From positions 1 to 64,000 of the forward strand of contig NZ_JBHYXZ010000001.1 of assembly GCF_042752395.1 (NCBI RefSeq): a stretch of DNA of 64,000 nt. Reading direction: 5' to 3'. Below are positions 1 through 10,313 of this stretch, in pieces. Below the pieces are notes generated by a model, which worked only from the letters and a program-made list of their open reading frames with translations, did not search any database and was not told the origin of the DNA. The position numbers were made by a program, and so were the translations under genes. Source of the DNA: Actinosynnema sp042752395 (GTDB lineage Bacteria; Actinomycetota; Actinomycetes; Mycobacteriales; Pseudonocardiaceae). Within the stretch, counting starts at the first letter, position 1. Every line of letters starts with the position of its first letter.

Positions 1-80
1 GGGTGGGGAGTTGTCTTAACCCCCCGGGGGGGGGGGGGGGGGCGCGCGCCCCCCCCCCGGGGCGCCCCCGGGCGCGGCTG
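1..80. other. low-complexity contig-edge sequence
   Basis: This stretch is almost only runs of C and G, unlike the codon-structured DNA that follows from about position 85. Similar patches occur at 21.1, 27.7 and 33.9 kb, two of them next to runs of N, so it is most simply read as an unreliable contig end and not as biology. It obscures the 3' end of the minus-strand gene that enters from the right. Confidence 0.75.
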
Positions 81-794
81 CGCCGTCGCCCGCGCGGGTT
101 CCCGGCGCGCCGGCTGGGCCTGCTCCCGTCGCGCGGGCTCGGGGCGCGTCGGTTCGGGACGCCGAACCGGATCCTTGCGCGCGCCGTCGCCGACCCGCTC
201 GATCAGCTCGGTCCGGTCGGCCTGCGGCTTCTCCGCGGCCTTCTTCGTCACCGGCACGCCCGCGCCCGCCGTGATGATCCGCTTGTCGCCCACGGCCATC
301 AGCCGGGACTGGTCGGACAGCGCGCGCATCCGGGTCGACTCCGCGCGCAGCGCCACCCGTTCGACCAGCACCTCGCCGCCGAGCAGGGCCTCCAGGTTCT
401 CCCGCAGGGCGCGCAGCTCGGCGCGCAGCGCCTCCAGGTCGTCCTTGGCCTCCTCCTGCACCCGCTTGCGGGTCTCGGCCTCGACCTCCAGCTCGTACTC
501 GCGCCGGGCGGCGATCTCGCGCTCCAGCTCCAGCTCGTAGACCGACTGCAGGTCGGCCACCTCGTCCTCGCGCTCGGTGACCTGCCTGCGGTAGCGCGCC
601 GCGAGGAACGCGCCGACCAGCGCCGCCCACAGCGCCGCGACCACCGCCAGGCGCAGCCAGCGGGCGTTGTCGCTCAGCACCAGCACGGCCGCGGCGCCCA
701 GTGCGAGCGCCAGTGCCGCTACCAGCAGCAGGCGCCCGGGGCCACGACCGTGATCTCGCTGCTCGTCCTCAGCCGACGCGCCTCGCCCGGTCAT
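1..794 (-). CDS. DUF6779-like membrane protein, 3' end not resolved
   Basis: Translation from the ATG at 794 gives a short polar start, two close hydrophobic segments at about residues 16-34 and 39-56, then a long Glu/Arg/Leu-rich stretch (about 60-140) with coiled-coil character, and a Pro/Arg/Glu-rich tail that runs into the GC-only sequence at the window edge. No stop codon is seen. Architecture and position beyond folK and DUF3180 match the conserved actinobacterial protein next to the folate genes (Rv3604c in M. tuberculosis). The function is unknown; topology suggests an inner-membrane protein with a cytoplasmic coiled coil. The family call rests on pattern and synteny. Confidence 0.7.
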   Translation of the reverse strand, partial: MTGRGASAEDEQRDHGRGPGRLLLVAALALALGAAAVLVLSDNARWLRLAVVAALWAALVGAFLAARYRRQVTEREDEVADLQSVYELELEREIAARREYELEVEAETRKRVQEEAKDDLEALRAELRALRENLEALLGGEVLVERVALRAESTRMRALSDQSRLMAVGDKRIITAGAGVPVTKKAAEKPQADRTELIERVGDGARKDPVRRPEPTRPEPARREQAQPARREPARATAQPRPGAPRGGGARPPPPPRGVKTTPH

Positions 795-844
795 GGCGTC
801 TACCGTACCGGTCAGTTATCCGATTGAGACCTCCGCGTCCGCAT

Positions 845-1297
845 TCACTGGTCGAGGTGCGGGTCGTCGGGCGTCCTGCAGCAGCGCTCCAGCCACAGCG
901 CGGCGGCGATCAGCAGCGCCGCGCAGACCACGCCGACGATCCCGCTGACCACGTCGTGCCCGGCCGCCTCGAACTCGTCGCGCACCGGCGCCACGTACAC
1001 CAGCACGCCCGCCCACGCGCCGAGCATGATCGCGCCGAGCACCGACGACGCCTTGGCGAACGCGACCGCCCGCGCCGCCGTCAACGGCTCGACGGGGCGC
1101 GCGCCGGGCTTGCGCAGGATGCGGGCCCGCAGCGAGAACGCGAGCCACAGGTTCACCAGGGCGATCACCAGCAGGGTGAACCCGGCGAACGTCGGCAACG
1201 GCGGCAGCGTGTCGTAGGCGAGCCTGATCAGCAGGTGCGCGAGCAGGCCCGCGACGAGTCCGGCGGCGAGCAGGTCACGGGGCTTGGTGAACCTCAC
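845..1297 (-). CDS. DUF3180 family membrane protein
   Basis: A 150-residue protein with four hydrophobic segments (about residues 7-28, 35-55, 80-100 and 110-132), as in the actinobacterial DUF3180 family that sits next to folK (Rv3605c). The GTG at 1297 is chosen because the sequence MRFTKPRDLL resembles the family N-terminus and the nearby upstream ATG is out of frame. Its function is not known. The link to folate synthesis is by gene order only; it is separated from folK here by an inserted gene. Confidence 0.8.
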   Translation of the reverse strand: MRFTKPRDLLAAGLVAGLLAHLLIRLAYDTLPPLPTFAGFTLLVIALVNLWLAFSLRARILRKPGARPVEPLTAARAVAFAKASSVLGAIMLGAWAGVLVYVAPVRDEFEAAGHDVVSGIVGVVCAALLIAAALWLERCCRTPDDPHLDQ

Positions 1298-1314
1298 CCC
1301 ACCATCGTCCCCGA

Positions 1315-1971
1315 CTACTCGACCAGCGCGGCGTCGCGCCGGCCGAACAGCGACAGCACCGGGAGCCACGGCGCGGGATCGACGTCCCAGTCCAGCGCCC
1401 GCACCTGCGCCTCGCTGCGCCGCCCGCCCAGCACGCGCAGCAGCTCGAACGCCGACGTCCGCAGCCCGCCGACAGGCTCGCCCTCGCCCACGACCCGGTC
1501 GCCGTGCTCCAACGTGATCCGCAGCGCGGGCAGGCGCCCCTCCCGCAGGCGCCGGTCCAGCTCCTGCAACGGCCGCGTCAGCGCCGCCCGCACGGCCACG
1601 CCGTCGCGCTCCCCCGGCCGGCCCAGGGCGGTGCGGATGTCGTGCTCGTGCGAGACCACCTCGGTGACGAGCACCGCGCCCGTGGGCGAGTCGAACAACC
1701 CCTCGGACAGCTCGAAGTTCCGCTCCCACTCGACCAGCAGCTCGCCCATGGTCCGGTCACGCCGGTCGCGCACGTGCCGCTCGCCCCACGACCCGTCCGC
1801 GACGCCGTCGAGCCGCCGCTCGGTGACGTCGCCCAGCCCGCCGGCCAGGTGCGCGACCACGTCCTTGACCGTCCACCCGGGACACGCCGCGACCTCCGCG
1901 TCGGGGTCGCCGCCGGTGGCGAGGCCGATGATCCGCCGCCGGGCGGCGTCGTAAGTGACCGCGTTGCTCAT
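1315..1971 (-). CDS. maleylpyruvate isomerase-like (DinB-fold, TIGR03083-type) protein
   Basis: A 218-residue protein with the N-terminal mycothiol-dependent maleylpyruvate isomerase/DinB-like pattern: CPGWTVKDVVAHLAG at about 30-44 and the metal-ligand style segment TEVVSHEHDIRTALG at about 103-117. Members are helical-bundle metalloproteins; a few use mycothiol as cofactor, but most have no known reaction. It lies between folK and DUF3180, a place where mycobacteria have no gene, so it is probably a lineage insertion. It is transcribed with the folate genes, 53 bp after folK. No catalytic role in folate synthesis is implied. Confidence 0.8.
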   Translation of the reverse strand: MSNAVTYDAARRRIIGLATGGDPDAEVAACPGWTVKDVVAHLAGGLGDVTERRLDGVADGSWGERHVRDRRDRTMGELLVEWERNFELSEGLFDSPTGAVLVTEVVSHEHDIRTALGRPGERDGVAVRAALTRPLQELDRRLREGRLPALRITLEHGDRVVGEGEPVGGLRTSAFELLRVLGGRRSEAQVRALDWDVDPAPWLPVLSLFGRRDAALVE

Positions 1972-2024
1972 CGCGCCACCTCCGCGGCCACGCTAACCCC
2001 GCCGCCCGGACCCCGCAGCGCCGA

Positions 2025-2507
2025 TCAGGTCAGGCGGAGGTCGTCCCGCCGGGCGACCCCGTCGAGCCCGAGCGCGGCCAGCAGGTCGCGCACCGCGCCG
2101 TGCCCCGGCACCACCGCGTCCGGCTCCACGTCCAGCCACGGCGCGAGCACCGACGCGCGCTCGTGCGCGCCGGGGTGGGGCAGCAGCAGCTCCGGGTCCG
2201 CGGACCGCACGCCGTCCACGGTGACCACGTCCACGTCCAGGGTGCGCGGTCCCCAGCGCCGCTCCCGCACGCGGCCGGCCGCCCGCTCCAGCGCCTGGCC
2301 GCGGCGCAGCCAGCCCCACTCGTCCTCGTCGCCGGACACGACCAGCACCGCGTTGAGGAAGTCGCCCTGGTCGGTCACGCCCCACGGCGCGGTCTCGTAC
2401 ACCGGCGACGCGGCCACCAGCACGTCGGCGAACCCGGCCACCGCCAGCCGCAGGTAGCCGAGCCGGTCGCCCAGGTTCGAGCCGAGCGAGAGCACCGCCC
2501 TAGTCAC
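2025..2507 (-). CDS. folK: 2-amino-4-hydroxy-6-hydroxymethyldihydropteridine pyrophosphokinase
   Basis: HPPK transfers pyrophosphate from ATP to 6-hydroxymethyl-7,8-dihydropterin, the step before dihydropteroate synthase. The 160-residue product has the N-terminal LSLGSNLGDR at 6-15, the ETAPWG segment near 38-43 and the HPPK signature RWGPRTLDVDVV at 84-95 with its metal-binding Asp pair. Its start lies inside the end of folB (8-bp overlap), indicating translational coupling. Fourth gene of the order folE-folP-folB-folK on the minus strand. Confidence 0.97.
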   Translation of the reverse strand: MTRAVLSLGSNLGDRLGYLRLAVAGFADVLVAASPVYETAPWGVTDQGDFLNAVLVVSGDEDEWGWLRRGQALERAAGRVRERRWGPRTLDVDVVTVDGVRSADPELLLPHPGAHERASVLAPWLDVEPDAVVPGHGAVRDLLAALGLDGVARRDDLRLT

Positions 2508-2862
2508 GGGTCCGCCGGATCGTCACCGAGACGTCGCCGAACGCCAGCGGGATCGGCGCGGACGGCTTGTGCACGGTCACCTCGGTGGCCCGCACCCGCA
2601 GGTCGGTCATCACCTCGTCGGCGACCTTGCCCGCCACCGTCTCGATCAGGTCGTACGGCCCGCCCGCCACGATCGCCGCCGCCCGCTCGGCCAGCTCGCC
2701 GTAGTGCAGCGTCTCGCGCAGGTCGTCGGTGGCCGCCGCGCGCGACAGGTCGAGCCACGCGGTGATGTCGACCAGGAAGTCCTGGCCGTCCCGCTTCTCG
2801 TGCTCGAACACGCCGTGGAACCCGCGCACCCGCAGGCCGCGCAACGAGATCCGGTCAGTCAT
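2500..2862 (-). CDS. folB: dihydroneopterin aldolase
   Basis: FolB cleaves 7,8-dihydroneopterin to 6-hydroxymethyl-7,8-dihydropterin and glycolaldehyde. The 120-residue product shows the family motifs GFHGVFEHEKRDGQ at about 14-27 (active-site Glu), LHYGEL near 52-57, LIETVA near 72-77 and the lysine-containing VHKPSAPI near 97-104. Its start overlaps the 3' end of folP by 8 bp and its end overlaps folK, so all three are probably translated from one message. Confidence 0.97.
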   Translation of the reverse strand: MTDRISLRGLRVRGFHGVFEHEKRDGQDFLVDITAWLDLSRAAATDDLRETLHYGELAERAAAIVAGGPYDLIETVAGKVADEVMTDLRVRATEVTVHKPSAPIPLAFGDVSVTIRRTRD

Positions 2863-3673
2863 GCCCCTGCCTCCACGCCCGTGCCACCGCCACCGCGTCC
2901 AACGACCGCCCGACGTCGTGCACCCGCACGCCCCACGCGCCGTTGAACGCCGCCAGCGCCGACACCGCCGCGGTCGCGTCCTCGCGGCCGTCCGGCGCGC
3001 GGTCGCCCAGCAACGCGCCGAGGAAGCGCTTGCGCGACGCGCCGACCAGCACCGGGAACCCCAGCTCCAGCAGGGAGCCCAGGCCGTGCAGCAGCCGCCA
3101 GTTGTGCTCGGCGTTCTTCGCGAACCCCAGCCCGGGGTCGAGGACGATGGCGTCCGACGCCACCCCGGCGGCCAGCGCGTCGTCCACCCGGCGGCACAGC
3201 TCGTCGCGCACGTCCCGCACCACGTCGTCGTACACCGCGAGCCGGTCCATCCGCCTGCTGTGCCCGCGCCAGTGCATCAGCACGTACGGCACGCCCGCCG
3301 ACGCCACCAGCGGCGCCATCCCCGGGTCGGCCAGCCCGCCGGACACGTCGTTGACGATCGACGCGCCCGCGTCCAGCGCGGCCCGCGCCACCTCGGCCCG
3401 GGTGGTGTCCACGCTGACCGGCACGCCCTCGGCGACCAGCGCCCGGATCACCGGGGCGACCCGCCGTGCCTCGACCTCGGGCGGCACCCGGTCCGCGCCG
3501 GGCCGGGTCGACTCGCCGCCGACGTCCACCAGGTCCGCGCCGCGCCGGAACATCGCCACGCCGTGTGCCACCGCGTCGTCCAGGTCGAGGTACCGGCCGC
3601 CGTCCGAGAACGAGTCCGGGGTGACGTTGAGCACGCCCATCACCACGCAGTGCCCCGGCCTGGGCACGCTCAC
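2855..3673 (-). CDS. folP: dihydropteroate synthase
   Basis: Condenses hydroxymethyldihydropterin pyrophosphate with p-aminobenzoate; the sulfonamide target. The TIM-barrel signatures are present: NVTPDSFSDGG at 17-27, GGESTRPGA near 55, DVSGG near 130 and GASRKRFLG near 214, in 272 residues. The GTG at 3673 is preferred over a longer frame to 3799 because it overlaps the folE stop as GTGA, the coupling pattern used across this operon, and gives the usual family N-terminus. It keeps all active-site loops and resembles the functional folP1, not the inactive folP2-like paralogue. Confidence 0.96.
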   Translation of the reverse strand: MSVPRPGHCVVMGVLNVTPDSFSDGGRYLDLDDAVAHGVAMFRRGADLVDVGGESTRPGADRVPPEVEARRVAPVIRALVAEGVPVSVDTTRAEVARAALDAGASIVNDVSGGLADPGMAPLVASAGVPYVLMHWRGHSRRMDRLAVYDDVVRDVRDELCRRVDDALAAGVASDAIVLDPGLGFAKNAEHNWRLLHGLGSLLELGFPVLVGASRKRFLGALLGDRAPDGREDATAAVSALAAFNGAWGVRVHDVGRSLDAVAVARAWRQGHD

Positions 3674-4310
3674 CGCGAACGTCCCTTGATCAACTCGATG
3701 GCCTCCGCCCGCGACGACGCCGAGCTGCGCAGCAGCCCCCGCACCGCCGACGTCGTGGTCCGCGAGCCGGGCTTGCGCACGCCGCGCATGGCCATGCACA
3801 GGTGCTCGGCCTCGACCACCACGATCACGCCGCGCGGCTCCAGCCGCCGCATCAGCGCGTCGGCGACCTGCGAGGTGAGCCGCTCCTGCACCTGGGGCCG
3901 CTTGGCGTACAGGTCGACCAGCCGGGCCAGCTTCGACAGCCCGGTCACCCGGCCCTGCTCGTTCGGGATGTACCCGACGTGCGCGACGCCGTGGAACGGC
4001 AGCAGGTGGTGCTCGCAGAACGAGAACATCGGGATGTCGGTGACCAGCACCAACTCCTCGTGGCTCTCGTCGAACGTCCTCGCCAGCACGCTGTCCGGGT
4101 CGGTGTGCAGCCCGGCGAACAGCTCCCGGTACGCCCGCGCCACCCGCGCCGGCGTGTCGCGCAGCCCTTCCCGCTCCGGGTCCTCACCGCACGCGAGCAG
4201 CAGCTCGCGCACCGCCGCCTCGGCCCGCCGCTGGTCGAAGGGCCGGCGCGCGAGACCGGCCCCCCCGTTCGCGGAGGGGCCGGTCTGGTCGAGCGCGGTG
4301 CCGTTCTCGG

Positions 4311-4314
<4 letters not shown>
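3670..4314 (-). CDS. folE: GTP cyclohydrolase I
   Basis: Converts GTP to 7,8-dihydroneopterin triphosphate, the first committed step of tetrahydrofolate synthesis. In the 214-residue product the zinc ligands are Cys100 and His103 in FCEHHLLPF and Cys173 in EHLCMAMRG, and the GLSKLAR helix and ERLTSQ motif follow the family pattern. The GTG at 4314 overlaps the ftsH stop as GTGA. The first 25 residues are Gly/Ala-rich and variable, as in other actinobacterial FolE proteins. Confidence 0.97.
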
Positions 4315-6572
<2,258 letters not shown>

Positions 6573-6992
6573 GCACTTACGGCCGGCGGGCGGCCTCGAC
6601 CCTCCCTGACTTGTCGACGGGCGCAGACGGGCACACCCGTCCGACCAGACTACCGCCCATGGCTCGGGCGGAGCGCTCCGCGTGCGGGCCCTGTCGCGTC
6701 TTGCCGGACCAACGGGCGAGGGCCGCCCGGTGTTCCCGTGGTGACCGCGGACACGGAGCGCAGGTCAACGGCGGTTCGGCGGGCCGGTCGACGCGATCGT
6801 GAACCGGGCGGGCGTGGGGGCCGTAACCCTGACCGGGGGTAGTGCGTTACTAGCAGGTAGCAACAACGTGAGGACCGTTCGAGTGACGTAGAACACGAGA
6901 GTTTGTCACGTGAGTGAGCCGTGTCATCCTCGGCTTCACCCAGTGCTCGTCACCCTCCACCCGAAAGGGTGAACACCACCGAGGTACGTCAC
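6573..6992. promoter_or_regulatory. divergent intergenic region, ftsH / VWA protein gene
   Basis: This 420-bp gap must hold the ftsH promoter (minus) and the promoter of the plus-strand gene at 6993. In the presumed plus-strand leader a small hairpin, CACCC-GAAA-GGGTG at 6958-6971, lies just before the GAGGT ribosome-binding site at 6981. Closely spaced GTTAC/GTAGC-type words occur at about 6840-6865. No ORF with coding character and no recognised riboswitch was seen. Confidence 0.4.
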
Positions 6993-8690
6993 ATGTCAGC
7001 TCGCAACCCGGAGCGCGGCCGCCTCCGCCGCGCCGTCCTGCCCGTGGGCGCGCTGCTGGGCGTCGTCGCCGCGGCGGGCATCACCGTCGTGGCGCTGCGG
7101 GCCACCAGCGGACCCGAGTGCCGGGGCACGCTGCCCCTCAAGGTCGCGGTCACCCCCGCGGTCGAGGAGGTCGTGCGCGGCGCGGCGGACGACTACCAGG
7201 CGGACCGGCCCATGGTCGACGGCAGGTGCGTGCAGGTGCAGGTCGAGGCGCGCGGCGCGGCCGACGTGGCCAACGAGCTGCCGACGGCCCAGATCAACCC
7301 GCCCGCGCTGTGGGTGCCGGACTCGTCCATGTGGGCCGCCCAGACCCAGCGGCAGGCAGGCGACGAGGGCGCGGACGCCCCGCGGCTGGACGTGCGGGCG
7401 TCGCTGGCCAGCTCGCCGGTCGTCATCGCCGGCTCCGAGCGGTCCATGAGCGCGCTCGGCTGGCCGATCACGCACGTGTCGTGGGCGAAGGTGGTCGACC
7501 CGACCGTGCCGGTGACGCTGAGCGACCCGACCACGTCCACCGAGGGCCTGGCCACGCTCGCGGTCATCCGCTCGCAGCTCGGCAACCCGGACGGCACGCC
7601 GAAGCCCGAGCTGATCGGCGCGCTGCTGCGGGTCGGCCGCAACGCGCTGCCGTCCGTGCGGGACGCGTTCGGCAAGGTCGTGCAGGGCGAGGAGAACGCG
7701 CCGGTGTTCACCGCGTCGGAGCAGTCCGTGCTGTCCGCCAACCGGGCCGCGGGCTCCCGGCGGGTGGTCGCCTCGTACCCCAAGGAGGGCACGGTCGCGT
7801 TCGACTACCCGGTGGTGCGGGTCGGCCGGGCGGGCGAGCAGGACGGCGTCGCGGAGGCCGCGGAGGGCTTCGAGCAGGCGTTGCGCACCGACCGGACCGC
7901 GCAGCGGTTCGCCGAGGCGGGTTTCCGCACGCCCGACGGGCGGGCGCCGGGCGGCTGGACGAACGACGCGGACGGCGTGCGCGGCGACGACGTGACCGTG
8001 GTGGCCACGCCGGACCCCGACCAGGTCGCCGAGCTGCTGCGCACGTGGGGCGCGGTGAGCCTGGACACCCGGCTGCTCGCGGTGCTGGACGTGTCCGGCT
8101 CGATGGCCGAGAAGATGAGCAACGGCCAGACCCGGGTCGAGGCGGCCCGCGAGGCGGCGCTGACCGCGTTGGGCATGCTGCCCGACACCTCGGAGATCGG
8201 CCTCTGGGCGTTCTCGACGGACAAGAACCCGCCGGACGACTGGGTCGAGCTGGTGCCGGTCGGGCCGCTGGGCGAGCCGATCAACGGCGCGCCGCGCCGG
8301 GTGCAGCTGCAGAAGGGCGCGGGCAGCCTGCCCGGCCTGGTCGGCGGCGGGACGGCGCTGAACGAGACCGCGCTGGCCGCGTTCCGGCACGTGCAGCGGA
8401 CCTACGACCCGTCGAAGATCAATTCGGTCACGCTGATCACCGACGGCAGCAACGACGACATCTCCAGCATCGACCTGCCCGGCCTGCTGGCCACCCTGAA
8501 GCGGGAAGCCGACCCGGCCCGCCCGGTGCCGATGATCATGGTGGGGCTGGGCGCGGACGCCGACATGAACGCGCTGCGGCAGATCGCCGAGGCCACCGGC
8601 GGCAAGGCGTACCAGGCCATGGAGCCGGAGGACATCCGCGGCGTCCTGCTGGACGGCATCTCCCAGCGCCGCTGCCGGCCGAACTGTTAG
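6993..8690 (+). CDS. membrane-anchored substrate-binding / von Willebrand factor A protein
   Basis: A 565-residue protein with a basic start and one membrane segment at about 15-35, then an extracytoplasmic part resembling a bacterial extracellular solute-binding domain (about 45-340), then a C-terminal von Willebrand A domain whose MIDAS motif DVSGS follows LLAVL near residue 367. The start at 6993 has GAGGT seven bases upstream; an upstream in-frame ATG at 6921 lacks a good site. The protein ends in RRCRPNC, so a disulfide with the Cys near residue 43 is possible. It stands alone between ftsH and hpt on the opposite strand. The ligand is unknown. Confidence 0.8.
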   Translation: MSARNPERGRLRRAVLPVGALLGVVAAAGITVVALRATSGPECRGTLPLKVAVTPAVEEVVRGAADDYQADRPMVDGRCVQVQVEARGAADVANELPTAQINPPALWVPDSSMWAAQTQRQAGDEGADAPRLDVRASLASSPVVIAGSERSMSALGWPITHVSWAKVVDPTVPVTLSDPTTSTEGLATLAVIRSQLGNPDGTPKPELIGALLRVGRNALPSVRDAFGKVVQGEENAPVFTASEQSVLSANRAAGSRRVVASYPKEGTVAFDYPVVRVGRAGEQDGVAEAAEGFEQALRTDRTAQRFAEAGFRTPDGRAPGGWTNDADGVRGDDVTVVATPDPDQVAELLRTWGAVSLDTRLLAVLDVSGSMAEKMSNGQTRVEAAREAALTALGMLPDTSEIGLWAFSTDKNPPDDWVELVPVGPLGEPINGAPRRVQLQKGAGSLPGLVGGGTALNETALAAFRHVQRTYDPSKINSVTLITDGSNDDISSIDLPGLLATLKREADPARPVPMIMVGLGADADMNALRQIAEATGGKAYQAMEPEDIRGVLLDGISQRRCRPNC

Positions 8691-8738
8691 AGGACCCGAC
8701 CACCCCGCGAGGCCGCGTCGGCCTGTCGCGTCGCCTTT

Positions 8739-8767
8739 CCCGCCGATCACGCTCTTCGATCGGCGGG
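8739..8767. terminator. inverted repeat between convergent genes
   Basis: CCCGCCGATC at 8739-8748 and GATCGGCGGG at 8758-8767 form a perfect 10-bp stem with a 9-nt loop. It lies between the stop of the VWA protein gene and the end of hpt, so it can stop transcription from either side. There is no U-tract. Confidence 0.55.
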
Positions 8768-8832
8768 ACACGCGGCGCGATGGGCCGACTCCCCAGGCGG
8801 CCGAGCCCGCCGTCTGCGGAGCAGCGGCAACC

Positions 8833-9405
8833 TCACCCCGAGTAGACCTTGGGGTCCAGGGTGCCGATGTAGGGCAGGTCGCGGTAGCGCTCGGAGTAGT
8901 CGAGGCCGTAGCCGACGACGAACTCGTTCGGGATCTCGAAACCGACGTACTTGACCGGCACCTCGACCTTCACGGCGTCGGGCTTGCGCAGCAGCGTGCA
9001 GACCTCCAGCGACCGCGGCTTGCGCGACGCGAGGTTCTTGAGCAGCCACGACAGCGTGAGGCCGGAGTCGATGATGTCCTCGACGATGAGCACGTCGCGG
9101 TCCGCGATGTCGCGGTCGAGGTCCTTGAGGATGCGGACCACCCCCGAGGACGAGGTGGACGAGCCGTAGGAGCTGACCGCCATGAACTCGAGCTGCACCG
9201 GGACCGGGAGCGCCCTGGCCAGGTCGGTCATGAACATCACCGCGCCCTTCAGCACGGTGATCAGCACCAGGTCGTTGCCGCCGTCGGCCGGGTAGTCAGC
9301 CGCGACCTTGTTGGCCAGCTCGGTGACCTTGTCGCTGATCTCCTGCTCGGTGATGAGCACGGAGCTGATGTCGCCGTCGTACACGGACGGTTCCCCTTTT
9401 GTCAT
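8833..9405 (-). CDS. hpt: hypoxanthine phosphoribosyltransferase
   Basis: Purine salvage enzyme making IMP/GMP from hypoxanthine/guanine and PRPP. The 190-residue product has the PRPP-binding loop VLIVEDIIDSGLT at about 105-117, the flexible-loop SSYGSST at about 78-84, and the purine-binding KYVGFEIPNEFVVGYG near 152-167. The ATG at 9405 overlaps the tilS stop as ATGA. The tilS-hpt-ftsH arrangement is conserved in many Gram-positive bacteria; here hpt and ftsH are separated by the inserted VWA gene. Confidence 0.97.
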   Translation of the reverse strand: MTKGEPSVYDGDISSVLITEQEISDKVTELANKVAADYPADGGNDLVLITVLKGAVMFMTDLARALPVPVQLEFMAVSSYGSSTSSSGVVRILKDLDRDIADRDVLIVEDIIDSGLTLSWLLKNLASRKPRSLEVCTLLRKPDAVKVEVPVKYVGFEIPNEFVVGYGLDYSERYRDLPYIGTLDPKVYSG

Positions 9406-10313
9406 GACTGCACTGGTTCCACTCGCAGCCTGCCATGCGCGCGCCGAGCCACAAAGCCGCCCGGGAGCCACACGCCGCCCTGCCCGCGCCACTCGCTCAC
9501 CAGCGCGTCCACCCGGCGCAGGTGCGAGTCGGACAACTCGGGCACCCGCTCCGCGAGCAGCCAACGCCGCAGGACGCGGCGGCGCAACGCGGCCGGCAGG
9601 CGGCCCACGTCGGTCACCGAGCGGCAGTCGCCGTCGAAGCGCTCGGCCAGCTCGTCCAGCGCGTCGTTGTCCTCGCGGAGCTGGGCGGCGGTGCGGGCGA
9701 GGGCGTCGGCCACGCCGCCCTGGAGCACGTCCTCCAGCAGCGGCAGGACTTCCCGGCGCAGGCGGACCCTGGTGAAGCGGGGGTCGGCGTTGTGCGGGTC
9801 GTCCCACGGGGTCAGGCCGAGTTCGTCACACGCGGCCTTCGTCACGGCCCGGGGCACCCGCAGCAGCGGCCGGCCCCACGGCGGGTCGTGCGGGCGCATG
9901 CCGGCGATGCTGCGCGGCCCGGAGCCGCGGCCGAGGCCGAGCAGGACCGTCTCGGCCTGGTCGTCACGGGTGTGGCCGAGCAGCACGAGGCCGCGTTCCG
10001 GCCGCAGGGCGGCGTACCGGGCCCGGCGCGCGGCCGCCTCAGGTCCACCCGATCCGGTGACGACCACCCGGCGTACCTCGGCGGTCAGGCCCAGTTCCCG
10101 GCACGTGCCGGCGGCGCGCTCGGCGACCTCGGCCGAGCCGGGTTGCAGGCCGTGGTCCACGACGACGGCGGACGCCTCGGTCAGCCCCGCCGTCACGGCG
10201 GCCAGCGCGAGCGAGTCCGCCCCGCCGCTCACCGCGACGGTGACCCGCTCGGGCCGGTGCTCGCGCAGGAACCGCTTCACCGCCGTGCGCACCTCGGCGA
10301 GCGGTCCGTTCAC
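9402..10313 (-). CDS. tilS: tRNA(Ile)-lysidine synthase
   Basis: Modifies C34 of the tRNA-Ile CAU anticodon to lysidine, changing its decoding from AUG to AUA. The 303-residue product has the PP-loop SGGADSLAL near residue 29, VVDHGLQPGS near 55, and the LGHTRDDQAETVLLGLGRGSG segment near 117, typical of the N-type PP-ATPase. It lacks the extra C-terminal domains of E. coli TilS, as usual in actinobacteria. The GTG at 10313 overlaps the upstream metalloprotease stop as GTGA. Confidence 0.95.
   Translation of the reverse strand: MNGPLAEVRTAVKRFLREHRPERVTVAVSGGADSLALAAVTAGLTEASAVVVDHGLQPGSAEVAERAAGTCRELGLTAEVRRVVVTGSGGPEAAARRARYAALRPERGLVLLGHTRDDQAETVLLGLGRGSGPRSIAGMRPHDPPWGRPLLRVPRAVTKAACDELGLTPWDDPHNADPRFTRVRLRREVLPLLEDVLQGGVADALARTAAQLREDNDALDELAERFDGDCRSVTDVGRLPAALRRRVLRRWLLAERVPELSDSHLRRVDALVSEWRGQGGVWLPGGFVARRAHGRLRVEPVQS

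Noticed and set aside
2855..3799. Longer 314-residue FolP from ATG 3799
   Set aside because: The extra 42 residues are antisense-like relative to folE and lack homology; GTG 3673 overlaps the folE stop as elsewhere in the operon.
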